Shown: one piece after another, positions 9,274 to 17,056 of the stretch
How the letters are laid out: each line of letters starts with the position of its first letter
How positions within the stretch are numbered: position 1 is the stretch's first letter
DNA from: Halocynthiibacter namhaensis
Lineage (GTDB): Bacteria; Pseudomonadota; Alphaproteobacteria; Rhodobacterales; Rhodobacteraceae
Assembly (NCBI RefSeq): GCF_000812685.1
Contig: NZ_JWIF01000061.1
Span: 1-42,669, forward strand
Reading direction: 5' to 3'
DNA: 42,669 nucleotides
The notes under the pieces: generated by a model
What the model was told of the DNA's origin: nothing
Databases searched by the model: none
The model's input: only the letters and a program-made list of their open reading frames with translations
Program-made: the position numbers and the translations under genes

Positions 9274-9335
9274 GGCCGGGCAATGCCCGGCCTCATGCAC
9301 AAGGCATGCCACCACTTAATCGTGGTGCCATGCCT
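9274..9335 (-). terminator. Hairpins at the 3' end of the ardC operon
   Basis: GGCCGGGC-AAT-GCCCGGCC (9274-9292) is a perfect GC-rich stem-loop 24 bases past the stop of the last ardC-operon gene. A second imperfect stem (9302-9315 with 9322-9335, one mismatch) overlaps that gene's end. There is no long T-tract, so termination is plausible but not proven. It would separate this operon from the mob region. Confidence 0.45.
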
Positions 9336-9597
9336 CAGCATCGCCCAACAATTGCAGAGCAGTTGCATGGGCCGCGCCTTTGGCGCTTTCAAAAGTTGGA
9401 TGGTCTGGCAGTTCATGCAGATCGAAAGGCTGTTGCGGATCGTCCGGTGTTTCCACCCTGATATAGATCGCCCAACCATCGATCACAGTCTGATCATCAC
9501 AATATTCCTGCCCGCCATCGGGCAAATTGCAGAACCCATGCAGATGCACGCTGGCGCGGCCCTCACGGGCCGCTTGTTTGATTTTAGAATACTTCAT
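9316..9597 (-). CDS. Unknown 93-residue protein, last gene of the ardC operon
   Basis: I do not recognise this family. It begins MKYSKIKQAAREGRA, a short basic helix similar in feel to the start of the neighbouring 71-residue protein (MTLQEIKQAVDAG). It then has a polar, acidic body (DDQTVIDGWAIYIRVETPDD) and ends in a His-rich EAWHHD. There is no membrane segment or signal peptide. Its ATG overlaps the preceding stop by four bases, so it belongs to the tightly coupled ardC operon. Small genes of this kind are common on mobilisable elements. A nucleic-acid or regulatory role is possible but not shown. Confidence 0.65.
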   Translation of the reverse strand: MKYSKIKQAAREGRASVHLHGFCNLPDGGQEYCDDQTVIDGWAIYIRVETPDDPQQPFDLHELPDHPTFESAKGAAHATALQLLGDAEAWHHD

Positions 9598-9809
9598 TGC
9601 AAAGCCTCCGTGCTGTCCGCAATGAAAAACTCATCTGGCTTTCCGTTCAGGCGGGTGCCGTCGCGATTGGTCAAACCGATCGTTGAACCGTTCTTTTTGA
9701 ATCTGATCAAGTATTGCCCCAGTCGATCGCGCGTCACGACATAACCGGCATTGCTCCAGTGAACGCGATTGCCCGCGTCCACGGCCTGTTTGATCTCTTG
9801 CAAAGTCAT
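9594..9809 (-). CDS. Unknown 71-residue basic protein of the ardC operon
   Basis: This is a small soluble protein with alternating hydrophobic and polar residues that suggest a compact beta fold (VHWSNAGYVVTRDR, QYLIRFKKNG). I cannot assign a family. The gene overlaps both neighbours by four bases (ATGA), the signature of a coupled operon running from ardC downstream. The N-terminal EIKQAVDAGNRV resembles the start of the next gene's product (KIKQAAREGRA), hinting that the two share a helical module. Confidence 0.65.
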   Translation of the reverse strand: MTLQEIKQAVDAGNRVHWSNAGYVVTRDRLGQYLIRFKKNGSTIGLTNRDGTRLNGKPDEFFIADSTEALQ

Positions 9810-10009
9810 AGCAACGCCACCTCAAGGATTGCGATTGCCCCCAAACAGTCATCGATGAGGGGTTCCTCCCCTCCGCTCATATCGCGTGTCTCTAGCCGTT
9901 CCATAACATTGTAGAGCGTGGCGCGCGCCTCTCGGGCAGCGCTGCGCAGGGATGCGGTGTCAATTGGCCGCCCGGTGGCAAATTCGTCGCTGTGAAAATC
10001 GGGGATCAT
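9806..10009 (-). CDS. Unknown 67-residue protein of the ardC operon
   Basis: This is a short, mostly helical protein (LRSAAREARATLYNVMERLE, then IDDCLGAIAILEVALL). It shows no motif that I recognise, no signal peptide and no cysteine pairs. It overlaps ardC by four bases upstream and the 71-residue gene by four bases downstream, so it is translated with them. Its reality rests on the operon packing. Confidence 0.6.
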   Translation of the reverse strand: MIPDFHSDEFATGRPIDTASLRSAAREARATLYNVMERLETRDMSGGEEPLIDDCLGAIAILEVALL

Positions 10010-10884
10010 GCTGCTGCCTCCTTGGTTTGATCTGCGGCTTGCAAGATAAAATCGGCTGCCTTTTGCGCCTCAGATGCCGCGCGAAAGATCGCTCGTTTGT
10101 CGTCTTTCAATGCCTTCAACCAGCCCTCAACATAAGCCGCACTTTGGCCAAATTCCGGCGCAACGCCGATCTGCGCTCCAAGGAAGCACGCGCCAATCTC
10201 GGCTACCAGTTCTTCGAATGCGTAGGCCTCACGGTTCGCAAATTTCTTGATCCGCTCAAGCCGTTTTTCGCTGCCGGTCCAATGGATCGCCTCATGCGCC
10301 AAGGTGCCAAAATAGCCCGCCGCATCGTGAAACGTGGCAATCGGCGGCATGTGGATGTGATCCTTTGCAGGGCTGTAATAGGCGCGCGGGTCTTCGGTCG
10401 TGATGATCTCCGCACCGGTTCGAGTGAAAAATGCCGCAAGCTCGGGATCCGTCTTAGTACCAAGGTCGCGCGGGGGCTCTGGCTTGATATAGTAATCCTC
10501 GGGCAAGCCTTCGATCTGATCCGCATTGAATACGCGGTAAGCGCGCGCATAGGGCAATTCTTCCTCAACGCCCAAATCATTTTCGCGGGTGAATGTTCCG
10601 TATTTAACAACGGTTGTGGATGTCTCCCCCTTGCTAACCTGTCCGCCCAATTCCTGTGCCTGTTTGTACGTCATCCAGCGGCTGGACGCATAACCGTTCT
10701 TTGCAGCCATGACCCAAAGCATCAAAATATTGATCCCTCGGTATTCCTCGCCATTATGGCGGGTTGGCAAAGCAATGCCGGATGCGCTGCCGGTCCAAGG
10801 CTTGCGCCATGGCGGCGTGCCTGCCTCGATCTCTGCAATAATGGTGTCGGTGACATGTGCGTAAACATCAAATTTCTGTGCCAT
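10006..10884 (-). CDS. ardC: ArdC-like antirestriction protein (ssDNA-binding, metallopeptidase-like)
   Basis: The N-terminal half has the ArdC/TraC-primase N-terminal pattern: DVYAHVTDTIIAEIEAG, TPPWRKPW, YRGINILML and SRWMTYKQAQELGG. This domain binds single-stranded DNA. The C-terminal half has a zinc-metallopeptidase-like HEAIHWTGS with a downstream glutamate in ELVAEIGACFLG. ArdC proteins coat and protect incoming plasmid DNA from restriction during conjugation, which suits a gene next to oriT and relaxase genes. AAGGAGG lies seven bases before the ATG. It heads a four-gene operon with four-base overlaps throughout. At 292 residues the length matches the family. Confidence 0.87.
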   Translation of the reverse strand: MAQKFDVYAHVTDTIIAEIEAGTPPWRKPWTGSASGIALPTRHNGEEYRGINILMLWVMAAKNGYASSRWMTYKQAQELGGQVSKGETSTTVVKYGTFTRENDLGVEEELPYARAYRVFNADQIEGLPEDYYIKPEPPRDLGTKTDPELAAFFTRTGAEIITTEDPRAYYSPAKDHIHMPPIATFHDAAGYFGTLAHEAIHWTGSEKRLERIKKFANREAYAFEELVAEIGACFLGAQIGVAPEFGQSAAYVEGWLKALKDDKRAIFRAASEAQKAADFILQAADQTKEAAA

Positions 10885-10968
10885 TTGTGGCCTCCTTGAT
10901 CAAAGTGACGCGGGTGAGGCTTTGCGCCCCCTTCCGCCGATGGGCTGCGCCTCGGCCACCTGATCTGA

Positions 10969-10988
10969 CCGAATACGCATGTATTCGG
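10969..10988. promoter_or_regulatory. Inverted repeat upstream of ardC (probable operator)
   Basis: CCGAATAC-GCAT-GTATTCGG is a perfect 8-bp inverted repeat with a four-base spacer, 85-104 bases upstream of the ardC start. Spacing and symmetry suit a dimeric repressor that would silence the antirestriction operon outside transfer. The regulator is not identified. Confidence 0.45.
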
Positions 10989-11092
10989 CGGAACAAAGTG
11001 GGAGAGGGCAAAGCCCGACCCACGGCCCTGAACGGGGCTGTCAATCGGCCACATTTGCGAAGAAAATGTCTGCGCCAAAATCAGACGCCAAT

Positions 11093-11131
11093 TTGCCGCG
11101 CGAGGAATGGCTCGCCTGCGAGACAGGGGAA
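11093..11131. repeat. Shared upstream motif, copy 1 (ardC side)
   Basis: TTGCCGCGCGAGGAATG at 11093-11109 matches 26603-26619 in 16 of 17 positions. Both copies are followed by CAGGGGAA (11124-11131 and 26628-26635) and preceded by GGGGCTGTCA (11034-11043 and 26584-26593). Both copies lie upstream of minus-strand genes, so a common promoter or operator is likely. Confidence 0.45.
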
Positions 11132-11445
11132 ATTGGTGGCTAATTTTGGGGATGGACTTAGGTTGACCGCCACGGTCAGGGATGTTGGGCGGACCAAATC
11201 AGAAGAATGAGGTCTGGATCGGGGTGAGCGGGCCAACGGCCCGTTGATCCCAGGTGCAGCCTACTGAAAATATGTGGCCCGCGCGCAAAAGCGCGGGCTC
11301 TTCTGAAATCATCGACAACTTCCAGATCAAAAAAACATGGAACATTCCCAACCCACTGACATAATTATAGATTACAACGCGAGATCCACTGAGTATATGG
11401 TTCTTAAATGTAGACCCATCCTTTGGGTTGAGTTAACCTGCCCGC

Positions 11446-12318
11446 ATGACTAGCGAATCGAACAATCTTTCACGATGGCAGCGGGATCGCCGTGCATTCA
11501 TTGAGCACAGGGTCTTTTGGCGTGGGCGTGTCGGCCTTGCCGATCTGATGGACGTTATGGGCCTCAGCCGGGCTCAAGCTTCAAAAGATCTCAATAGCTA
11601 CATCAACGATCACCCCGAGCATATCATCTACGATAAGACGGCCAAGACCTACGTTATGGGTCCGAAGTTCGAAGAACACTACATTGCGCTTGATCCGTCA
11701 GAGTATCTTGATGATCTCCTGTCTATCTCACGGGGCGGTTCGGTCCCCGCTGCAGACTGGATTGTCTACCAACCGGACATTTTGGCAACCACCGTGCCTG
11801 GGCGCGGTCTAAGCGCGCTAACACTTCGCAACCTCTTATTAGCCTGCGAACAGCGCAAAGAGCTGCAAATAAGCTATCAGTCGATGTCGTCCCCCGATCC
11901 TGAAAATCGCGTTATTGCTCCTCACGCGCTTGCACATGACGGATTTCGTTGGCATGCGAGAGCGCTTTGCTCAAAAGATCAAGTTTTCAAAGACTTTGTT
12001 CTCGGGCGCATACTGAAGAGCGCATTGGGGGAACAATCAGATGCCGACGCCGGCACCGATGAAGACTGGCACCAAACAATAACGCTCAAAATCGCACCGC
12101 ACCCTGGTCTGTCTGAAAACCAACGCAGGATTGTCGAGCTCGACTATGCAATGAATGACGGGGCGGCAGAACTTTTAGTGCGAAAGTGCCTTTTGTTTTA
12201 CAATTTAAAGCGACTAGGCCTCGATGTTGATCCAAGTATCCGCACGCCACAGGATCAGCATATAGTTTTGATCAATGACGGAGAAGTCCGCGCTGCTCTC
12301 GAGAGGGGACGGCGATGA
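11446..12318 (+). CDS. brxR: BrxR-like WYL-domain transcriptional regulator of BREX
   Basis: The N-terminus is a winged-helix DNA-binding region (FIEHRVFWRGRVGLADLMDVM, then LSRAQASKDLNSYI, a recognition helix). The middle and C-terminus have the WYL-like ligand-sensing pattern (KELQISYQSMSSPDPENRVIAPHAL, with the conserved HDGFRWHARALC). This is the architecture of BrxR, which represses BREX operons from a site upstream of itself. It stands first in the operon and its stop overlaps brxA (ATGA). The start has no clear ribosome binding site. A short inverted repeat at 11414-11428 may be its operator. Family assignment is strong; the repressor role is taken from homologous systems. Confidence 0.85.
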   Translation: MTSESNNLSRWQRDRRAFIEHRVFWRGRVGLADLMDVMGLSRAQASKDLNSYINDHPEHIIYDKTAKTYVMGPKFEEHYIALDPSEYLDDLLSISRGGSVPAADWIVYQPDILATTVPGRGLSALTLRNLLLACEQRKELQISYQSMSSPDPENRVIAPHALAHDGFRWHARALCSKDQVFKDFVLGRILKSALGEQSDADAGTDEDWHQTITLKIAPHPGLSENQRRIVELDYAMNDGAAELLVRKCLLFYNLKRLGLDVDPSIRTPQDQHIVLINDGEVRAALERGRR

Positions 12319-12929
12319 GTGCTTTCGCGAGACAAGACTACAAGATGTCATTCAGCACCGGCGGGCTCTTCCTGAACGAAAGCCTGGAAGTCGCCCGCTT
12401 GCATGAAAACGGTGAAGCTTGGGAAGACACAATTCTCAGAGCCATGGAGGAAGGCACAACCAGCCTACCGAAATCAGCATCGAACCGTCGATCGTTGCGC
12501 GAAATTTCTAACCGCCTGCTTACTCTTACAGATGAGGAACGCGCTTACCTTGTGGAAGAGGCTGACCGCTCCGAACAGCAGGCGATGTTGTGGATCGCCA
12601 CATGCCGCGCATATCGGTTCATTCGTGAATTCGCGGTGGAAGTGGTGAGAGAGCGATACCTATCTTACCAACTCGATCTACCGCTCGAAAGCTTTGACAT
12701 TCTTTTTGAGGCAAAAGCTGAATGGGATGAAGGACTGGCCGGATTAAGTCGGTCGACCCGCCTGAAACTTCGTCAAATCATGTTTCGCATGATGCGTGAG
12801 GCCGGAATCATTTCAGAAGATGACCGCATTCAAACTGCGATTGTCTCCACACGTTTGAAACACATGATTGAAGACCACAACCCCGGCGAACTGGTGATTT
12901 TCCCCAGCGTTCCGGTCGAGGGAGCTTAA
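12315..12929 (+). CDS. brxA: BREX protein BrxA (DUF1819)
   Basis: This is a 204-residue helical protein with the BrxA features YKMSFSTGGLFLNES at the N-terminus and EFAVEVVRERYLSYQLDLP in the middle. BrxA is a small DNA-binding protein with a NusB-like fold and is part of all type I BREX loci. It overlaps brxR by four bases and is followed by brxB one base after the stop, so it is translated with both. Length is normal for the family. Confidence 0.9.
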   Translation: MSAFARQDYKMSFSTGGLFLNESLEVARLHENGEAWEDTILRAMEEGTTSLPKSASNRRSLREISNRLLTLTDEERAYLVEEADRSEQQAMLWIATCRAYRFIREFAVEVVRERYLSYQLDLPLESFDILFEAKAEWDEGLAGLSRSTRLKLRQIMFRMMREAGIISEDDRIQTAIVSTRLKHMIEDHNPGELVIFPSVPVEGA

Positions 12930-12930
12930 A

Positions 12931-13533
12931 TTGAAACGAGAATTAGACCGAAGAGAACGGGCCGAGCATCTCTGTCGCGTGATCAGCAGCGAACGGTTCC
13001 TTACGAAACAGGGTCTGGGGAATGAAGTGCCGTTTTTCATCTACCCCTTTCCCGCCGAGGAAGGGCTCACCATGGTTGAGGATCGTGAAAATCTTGTGAC
13101 CCGAATTCAGCATTCCGGCACTCGAGTGTTGGATCTGAACCTTTACGATCTCGCGCTCGACGTACTTTCAGAGCGCGGGATCTTAGAGCAAGTGCTCGAA
13201 ATCGAAGCCGACAGTAGCAAGGATGAGATCAAGGAGCTTCTACAAGGCGTCTTGGACCCACAAGCTCACCTGATCCCGCTTATTGGCCAAGCGATCCAAG
13301 CGACCCCACATGACGTCATTTTCTTGTCAGGCGTCGGTGAGATATATCCTTACATCCGCTCTCACAACGTGCTGAACAACCTACAAAGCACGGCAAAAGA
13401 AGCACCGACTGTTCTCTTCTTCCCTGGCAGCTATACCCATGCTTTGGCGACTGGCGCGTCATTGGATCTGTTTGGTCAGCTTCATGACGACAAGTATTAC
13501 CGCGCTTTCAACATTTTGAATTACGAGATTTAA
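12931..13533 (+). CDS. brxB: BREX protein BrxB (DUF1788)
   Basis: This is a 200-residue protein of the DUF1788 family. It has recognisable FLTKQGLGNEVPFFIYPF near the start, NLYDLALDVL, and the C-terminal TVLFFPGSYTHALATGASLDLF followed by YYRAFNILNYEI. It probably acts in the BREX complex next to PglZ and BrxC; its biochemical role is unknown. The start is TTG, one base after the brxA stop, with GAGGGAG about seven bases upstream. The next gene follows four bases after its stop. Confidence 0.9.
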   Translation: MKRELDRRERAEHLCRVISSERFLTKQGLGNEVPFFIYPFPAEEGLTMVEDRENLVTRIQHSGTRVLDLNLYDLALDVLSERGILEQVLEIEADSSKDEIKELLQGVLDPQAHLIPLIGQAIQATPHDVIFLSGVGEIYPYIRSHNVLNNLQSTAKEAPTVLFFPGSYTHALATGASLDLFGQLHDDKYYRAFNILNYEI

Positions 13534-13537
13534 GCCT

Positions 13538-16500
13538 ATGTCCCAGTTCCTATCAGAAATTTTTGAGAAACCCGTTGATCGCGCTATTGACGGCGTCATC
13601 AAGGCCGACGACGAGGCAAGCCTTCGCATCGAGCTCGACGAATATGTCATCACTGGCGAGATAGGCCAACGGCTTGAGCAGTTCCTCGAAGCCTACAACA
13701 ACTATGACACATCGAATGGCGTCTGGATCTCCGGATTTTTTGGCTCAGGCAAGTCACACTTGCTCAAAATGCTGGCTCTACTGCTTGAAAACCGTGAGGT
13801 CGACGGCAAAATCGCTCACGAAATTTTTGCCGAGAAGCTTAAAGGCGAGCCAATGCTGGCAGGCGCACTCAACAAGGCCGTATCCATCCCATCAAAATCG
13901 ATCTTGTTCAACATCGACCAAAAGGCAGATGTGATCACGAAGACAGACGTCGACGCCCTCCTGTCGGTCTTTCAAAAGGTCTTTGACGAAACTTGCGGGT
14001 TCTATGGAAAACAACCTCATATCGCGCAATTCGAACGCGACTTGCAGGGACGTGGCCAATTCGAAGCATTCAAAGAAGCCTATCAAAGTGCTGCAGGAAA
14101 AGACTGGGAACGCGGCCGTGAACAGGCACTCCTCGAAGCCAAGAATATTGCGGCGGCGTTTGCAGAAGCAACCGGTGGTGATCCTTCAGATGCAAAGGAC
14201 ATCTTGAGCCAATACCGGAAGGACACACGCGTCTCGATTGAGGACTTCGCTGGCACAGTCAAAGCTTGGATCGATGACCAGCCCAAGGGTTTCCGGCTCA
14301 ACTTCTTCGTTGACGAAGTCGGCCAGTATATTGCGGACAATGTTAAGCTCATGACCAACCTGCAAACCATCGCAGAGAGCCTGAACACCAAATGCAAAGG
14401 GCAGGCTTGGATCATAGTAACTGCGCAGCAAGATATGGCGTCGGTTATCGGCGACATGACGCAACAGCAAGAGAATGACTTCTCCAAAATCCAGGCCCGC
14501 TTCAGCAACCGCATGCCGCTGAACTCGGCCGATGTCGCCGAAGTAATCCAGCGCCGCCTGCTCGCCAAGACGTCGGAAGGGCAAGTAACGCTTGGCAACC
14601 TTCATGACCGTGAAGAAAACAACCTCAAGACCCTATTCGATTTTGCTGACGGATCGATGAAGCTCAAAAACTACCGGGATCGCGACCACTTCATCTCAAG
14701 TTATCCTTTCCCCCCCTATCAGTATGACCTCTTTCAAATGGCGATCACGTCTTTGTCGGAGCACAACGCATTTGAAGGCAAACACAGCTCGGTCGGCGAG
14801 CGGTCGATGTTGGGCGTTTTCCAGGAGGTCTCGAAGAAGCTGAAAGACAAAGAAGTTGGAGGGCTGGCCACTTTCGATCTCATGTTCGAAGGGATCCGCA
14901 CCGCACTGAAATCTTCGGTTCAACAGAGTATTCAGATTGCCGAAAAAAACCTGGACGATCCTTTTGCCGTTCGGGTTTTGAAATCCTTGTTCCTCGTCAA
15001 ATACGTCAAAGGCTTCAAACCATCGGTTCGAAACATCGGAATTCTGCTGCTGTCAGAGTTTGAGGCGGACCAGACGAGCCAACGCCGCAAGATCGAGGAA
15101 GCATTGAGCCGTCTGGAAAGGGAAACCTACATCCAGCGGAACGGTGAGGTCTACGAGTTCCTGACGAATGAGGAAAAGGATGTCGAAGCGGAAATCAAAG
15201 CCCTCGACATCGATCCCTCTGAGCTAGCAGGTGAACTGTCGACGATCGCGTTCGATTTGATCCTAAAGCATCGCCGGATCAACCATGTTAAATCGGGATA
15301 TGAATACGCCATTACTCGTAAGTTGGACGACCACGCGATTGGTCGAGAGCACGAGCTCTCTATCAATCTGATTTCGCCCCTAAATTTTGACGCTGATAAC
15401 TTTGACGCCTATCGAATGGCGACAATGGCAAAGGATGAGCTCGCCGTCTGCACAGGAGCGGACGCCAACTTCTACAAAGATCTTGAGCTATTCAAGCAAA
15501 CGGACAAGTTCATCCGCCAGTCTCGCAGCGGTTCTCCGCAGCCGGGTCGAGACCGTATCGTCGCCGAAAAAGGCGAGCAAAACGGTCGCCGCGCAAAAGA
15601 CCTTGAAATGCGACTTCGCAAGTTGATGGGAAGCGCCCGACTTTTCGTCAGGGGTGACGAATTGGAGATCGGTGGAGAAGATGCTCAAGAGCGCATCAGC
15701 AAGGCGTTCCAGTTACTGGTCGACAAAGTTTACACCAATCTCCCGATGCTGCGCGGAGTCAGCTATACCGAGGCCGAAATCAACAAAGCGGTACAGTCGG
15801 AAAGCGGGCTCTTCGGTTCTGACGGCACAGGTATCAACGAAGCCGAACAAGACGTCCTCAGCTTCATCAATGCGCAGGCACGCAACGGGATGAAGGTCTC
15901 CGTCAAATATCTGGCTGATCGGTTCACATCTAAACCCTACGGCTGGCCAGTAACCGCAGTCCTTTGCCTTGCAGGCAGCTTGGTCGCCAAAGGAAAAATC
16001 GAAGCGCGCGTTGACAGCGCCATCAAGGAAGGCTTGGAGCTTGCCAAGGCGCTGAACAACAGTCACGCGCTAACGAACATATTGCTGACCCCTCAGACGG
16101 AATTCTCCGCTGCAGAAATTCGTCGGGCGAAAGAACTTTATCAGGAACTATTTGCGCACCCCTCATCAGGAACTGATGCGCGTGGTTTGGGTGCGGAATG
16201 GGCTACAAGCATCGATACGCTAGAAGCCGAGGTAGACGGGCTTGTTCGCCAGTCGCACCGCTACCCTTTCCTAACCGCGCTCGAGCCGTTTCATGAACTG
16301 CTGCGGGGCATGAAGGGCAAACCAGCGAACTGGTATATTTCCGACGCCCCCAAGCGCGAGGATGACCTTCTGAACGCGAAGGAGGATATCCTAGACAAGG
16401 TGAAATCTTTCATTGGTGGCGCGCAAAAGGGTATCTACGACGATGCCCGCGATATGCTCGCCAGCCAATCCGCCAACATCGACTATGTCGATCCTGATGC

Positions 16501-17056
16501 TGAGGCGAAGCTGCGCGCTGCATTGGAGGATCCAGGCTGTTTCAAAGGCTCAATGATCCAGAACCTCAAATCCGACCTGTTTGATCTGAAAAACAAGGTC
16601 GAACTCAAGGTGCTTGAGGAACGCAAAGCCGTCATCGCAGAGGTGGAAGACGTTTCAGCAAAGATCGCACAAATGCCTGACTTCCAGGCACTCGATACGG
16701 AAAAAAAAGCCCGTATCACCGCGCGCATTGAGAGCCACAAGGCAGGCCTTGATACGGTCACGCTAATCCCTATTCTTCAAAACAAAGTCACGCAGATTAG
16801 ATCCAACTTGCTCGCTGAATTGATCGGTCAAATTGACCAGCTCGCGCATCCGGCTCCCTCTCCATTCGATCAACCCGGCGCGTCTGAAGCGCCCGCCGCG
16901 CCGCCACAGGCCCCGAGCTATATAAAAGCCGATCAGATCAAGGTGAGCTTTGACAAGCCTTACCTCTCAGATGTTTCCGACGTCGACCAGTACCTTGAAG
17001 AAATGAAAAAGACCCTGCTGGCCGAAATCCGCGCGGGCAAGAAAGTTATTGTGTAA
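13538..17056 (+). CDS. brxC: BREX protein BrxC, large P-loop ATPase
   Basis: This is a 1172-residue ATPase with Walker A GFFGSGKSHLLKM at about residues 65-77. NFFVDEVGQYI near 255 is the probable Walker B, and IIVTAQQDM is a probable sensor region. BrxC/PglY proteins of about 1200 residues belong to the STAND/ORC-like AAA group and are needed for both BREX methylation and defence. The C-terminal third is rich in coiled coil and ends in a Pro/Ala-rich linker plus a short folded tail. The stop and the pglX start share one base (TAATG). It is the third BREX core gene in the canonical order. Confidence 0.92.
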   Translation: MSQFLSEIFEKPVDRAIDGVIKADDEASLRIELDEYVITGEIGQRLEQFLEAYNNYDTSNGVWISGFFGSGKSHLLKMLALLLENREVDGKIAHEIFAEKLKGEPMLAGALNKAVSIPSKSILFNIDQKADVITKTDVDALLSVFQKVFDETCGFYGKQPHIAQFERDLQGRGQFEAFKEAYQSAAGKDWERGREQALLEAKNIAAAFAEATGGDPSDAKDILSQYRKDTRVSIEDFAGTVKAWIDDQPKGFRLNFFVDEVGQYIADNVKLMTNLQTIAESLNTKCKGQAWIIVTAQQDMASVIGDMTQQQENDFSKIQARFSNRMPLNSADVAEVIQRRLLAKTSEGQVTLGNLHDREENNLKTLFDFADGSMKLKNYRDRDHFISSYPFPPYQYDLFQMAITSLSEHNAFEGKHSSVGERSMLGVFQEVSKKLKDKEVGGLATFDLMFEGIRTALKSSVQQSIQIAEKNLDDPFAVRVLKSLFLVKYVKGFKPSVRNIGILLLSEFEADQTSQRRKIEEALSRLERETYIQRNGEVYEFLTNEEKDVEAEIKALDIDPSELAGELSTIAFDLILKHRRINHVKSGYEYAITRKLDDHAIGREHELSINLISPLNFDADNFDAYRMATMAKDELAVCTGADANFYKDLELFKQTDKFIRQSRSGSPQPGRDRIVAEKGEQNGRRAKDLEMRLRKLMGSARLFVRGDELEIGGEDAQERISKAFQLLVDKVYTNLPMLRGVSYTEAEINKAVQSESGLFGSDGTGINEAEQDVLSFINAQARNGMKVSVKYLADRFTSKPYGWPVTAVLCLAGSLVAKGKIEARVDSAIKEGLELAKALNNSHALTNILLTPQTEFSAAEIRRAKELYQELFAHPSSGTDARGLGAEWATSIDTLEAEVDGLVRQSHRYPFLTALEPFHELLRGMKGKPANWYISDAPKREDDLLNAKEDILDKVKSFIGGAQKGIYDDARDMLASQSANIDYVDPDAEAKLRAALEDPGCFKGSMIQNLKSDLFDLKNKVELKVLEERKAVIAEVEDVSAKIAQMPDFQALDTEKKARITARIESHKAGLDTVTLIPILQNKVTQIRSNLLAELIGQIDQLAHPAPSPFDQPGASEAPAAPPQAPSYIKADQIKVSFDKPYLSDVSDVDQYLEEMKKTLLAEIRAGKKVIV

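Larger units (their letters stand above)
10885..11445. other. Divergent intergenic region between ardC and brxR
   Basis: No gene is supported in these 561 bases. They hold the ardC operator-like repeat (10969-10988), a motif shared with the region upstream of the 65-residue gene at 26333 (11034-11131), and two GC-rich hairpins. The hairpins are CGGGCC-AAC-GGCCCG at 11229-11243 and GCCCGCGC-N6-GCGCGGGC at 11277-11298. The last 150 bases before brxR are AT-richer and should contain the BREX promoter. A small inverted repeat ACCCA-TCCTT-TGGGT sits at 11414-11428, within 32 bases of the brxR start. Confidence 0.5.

Noticed and set aside
9952-10899. Plus-strand open frame of 315 codons opposite ardC
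   Set aside because: ArdC motifs and a strong ribosome binding site are on the minus strand; the plus frame has no recognisable domain.
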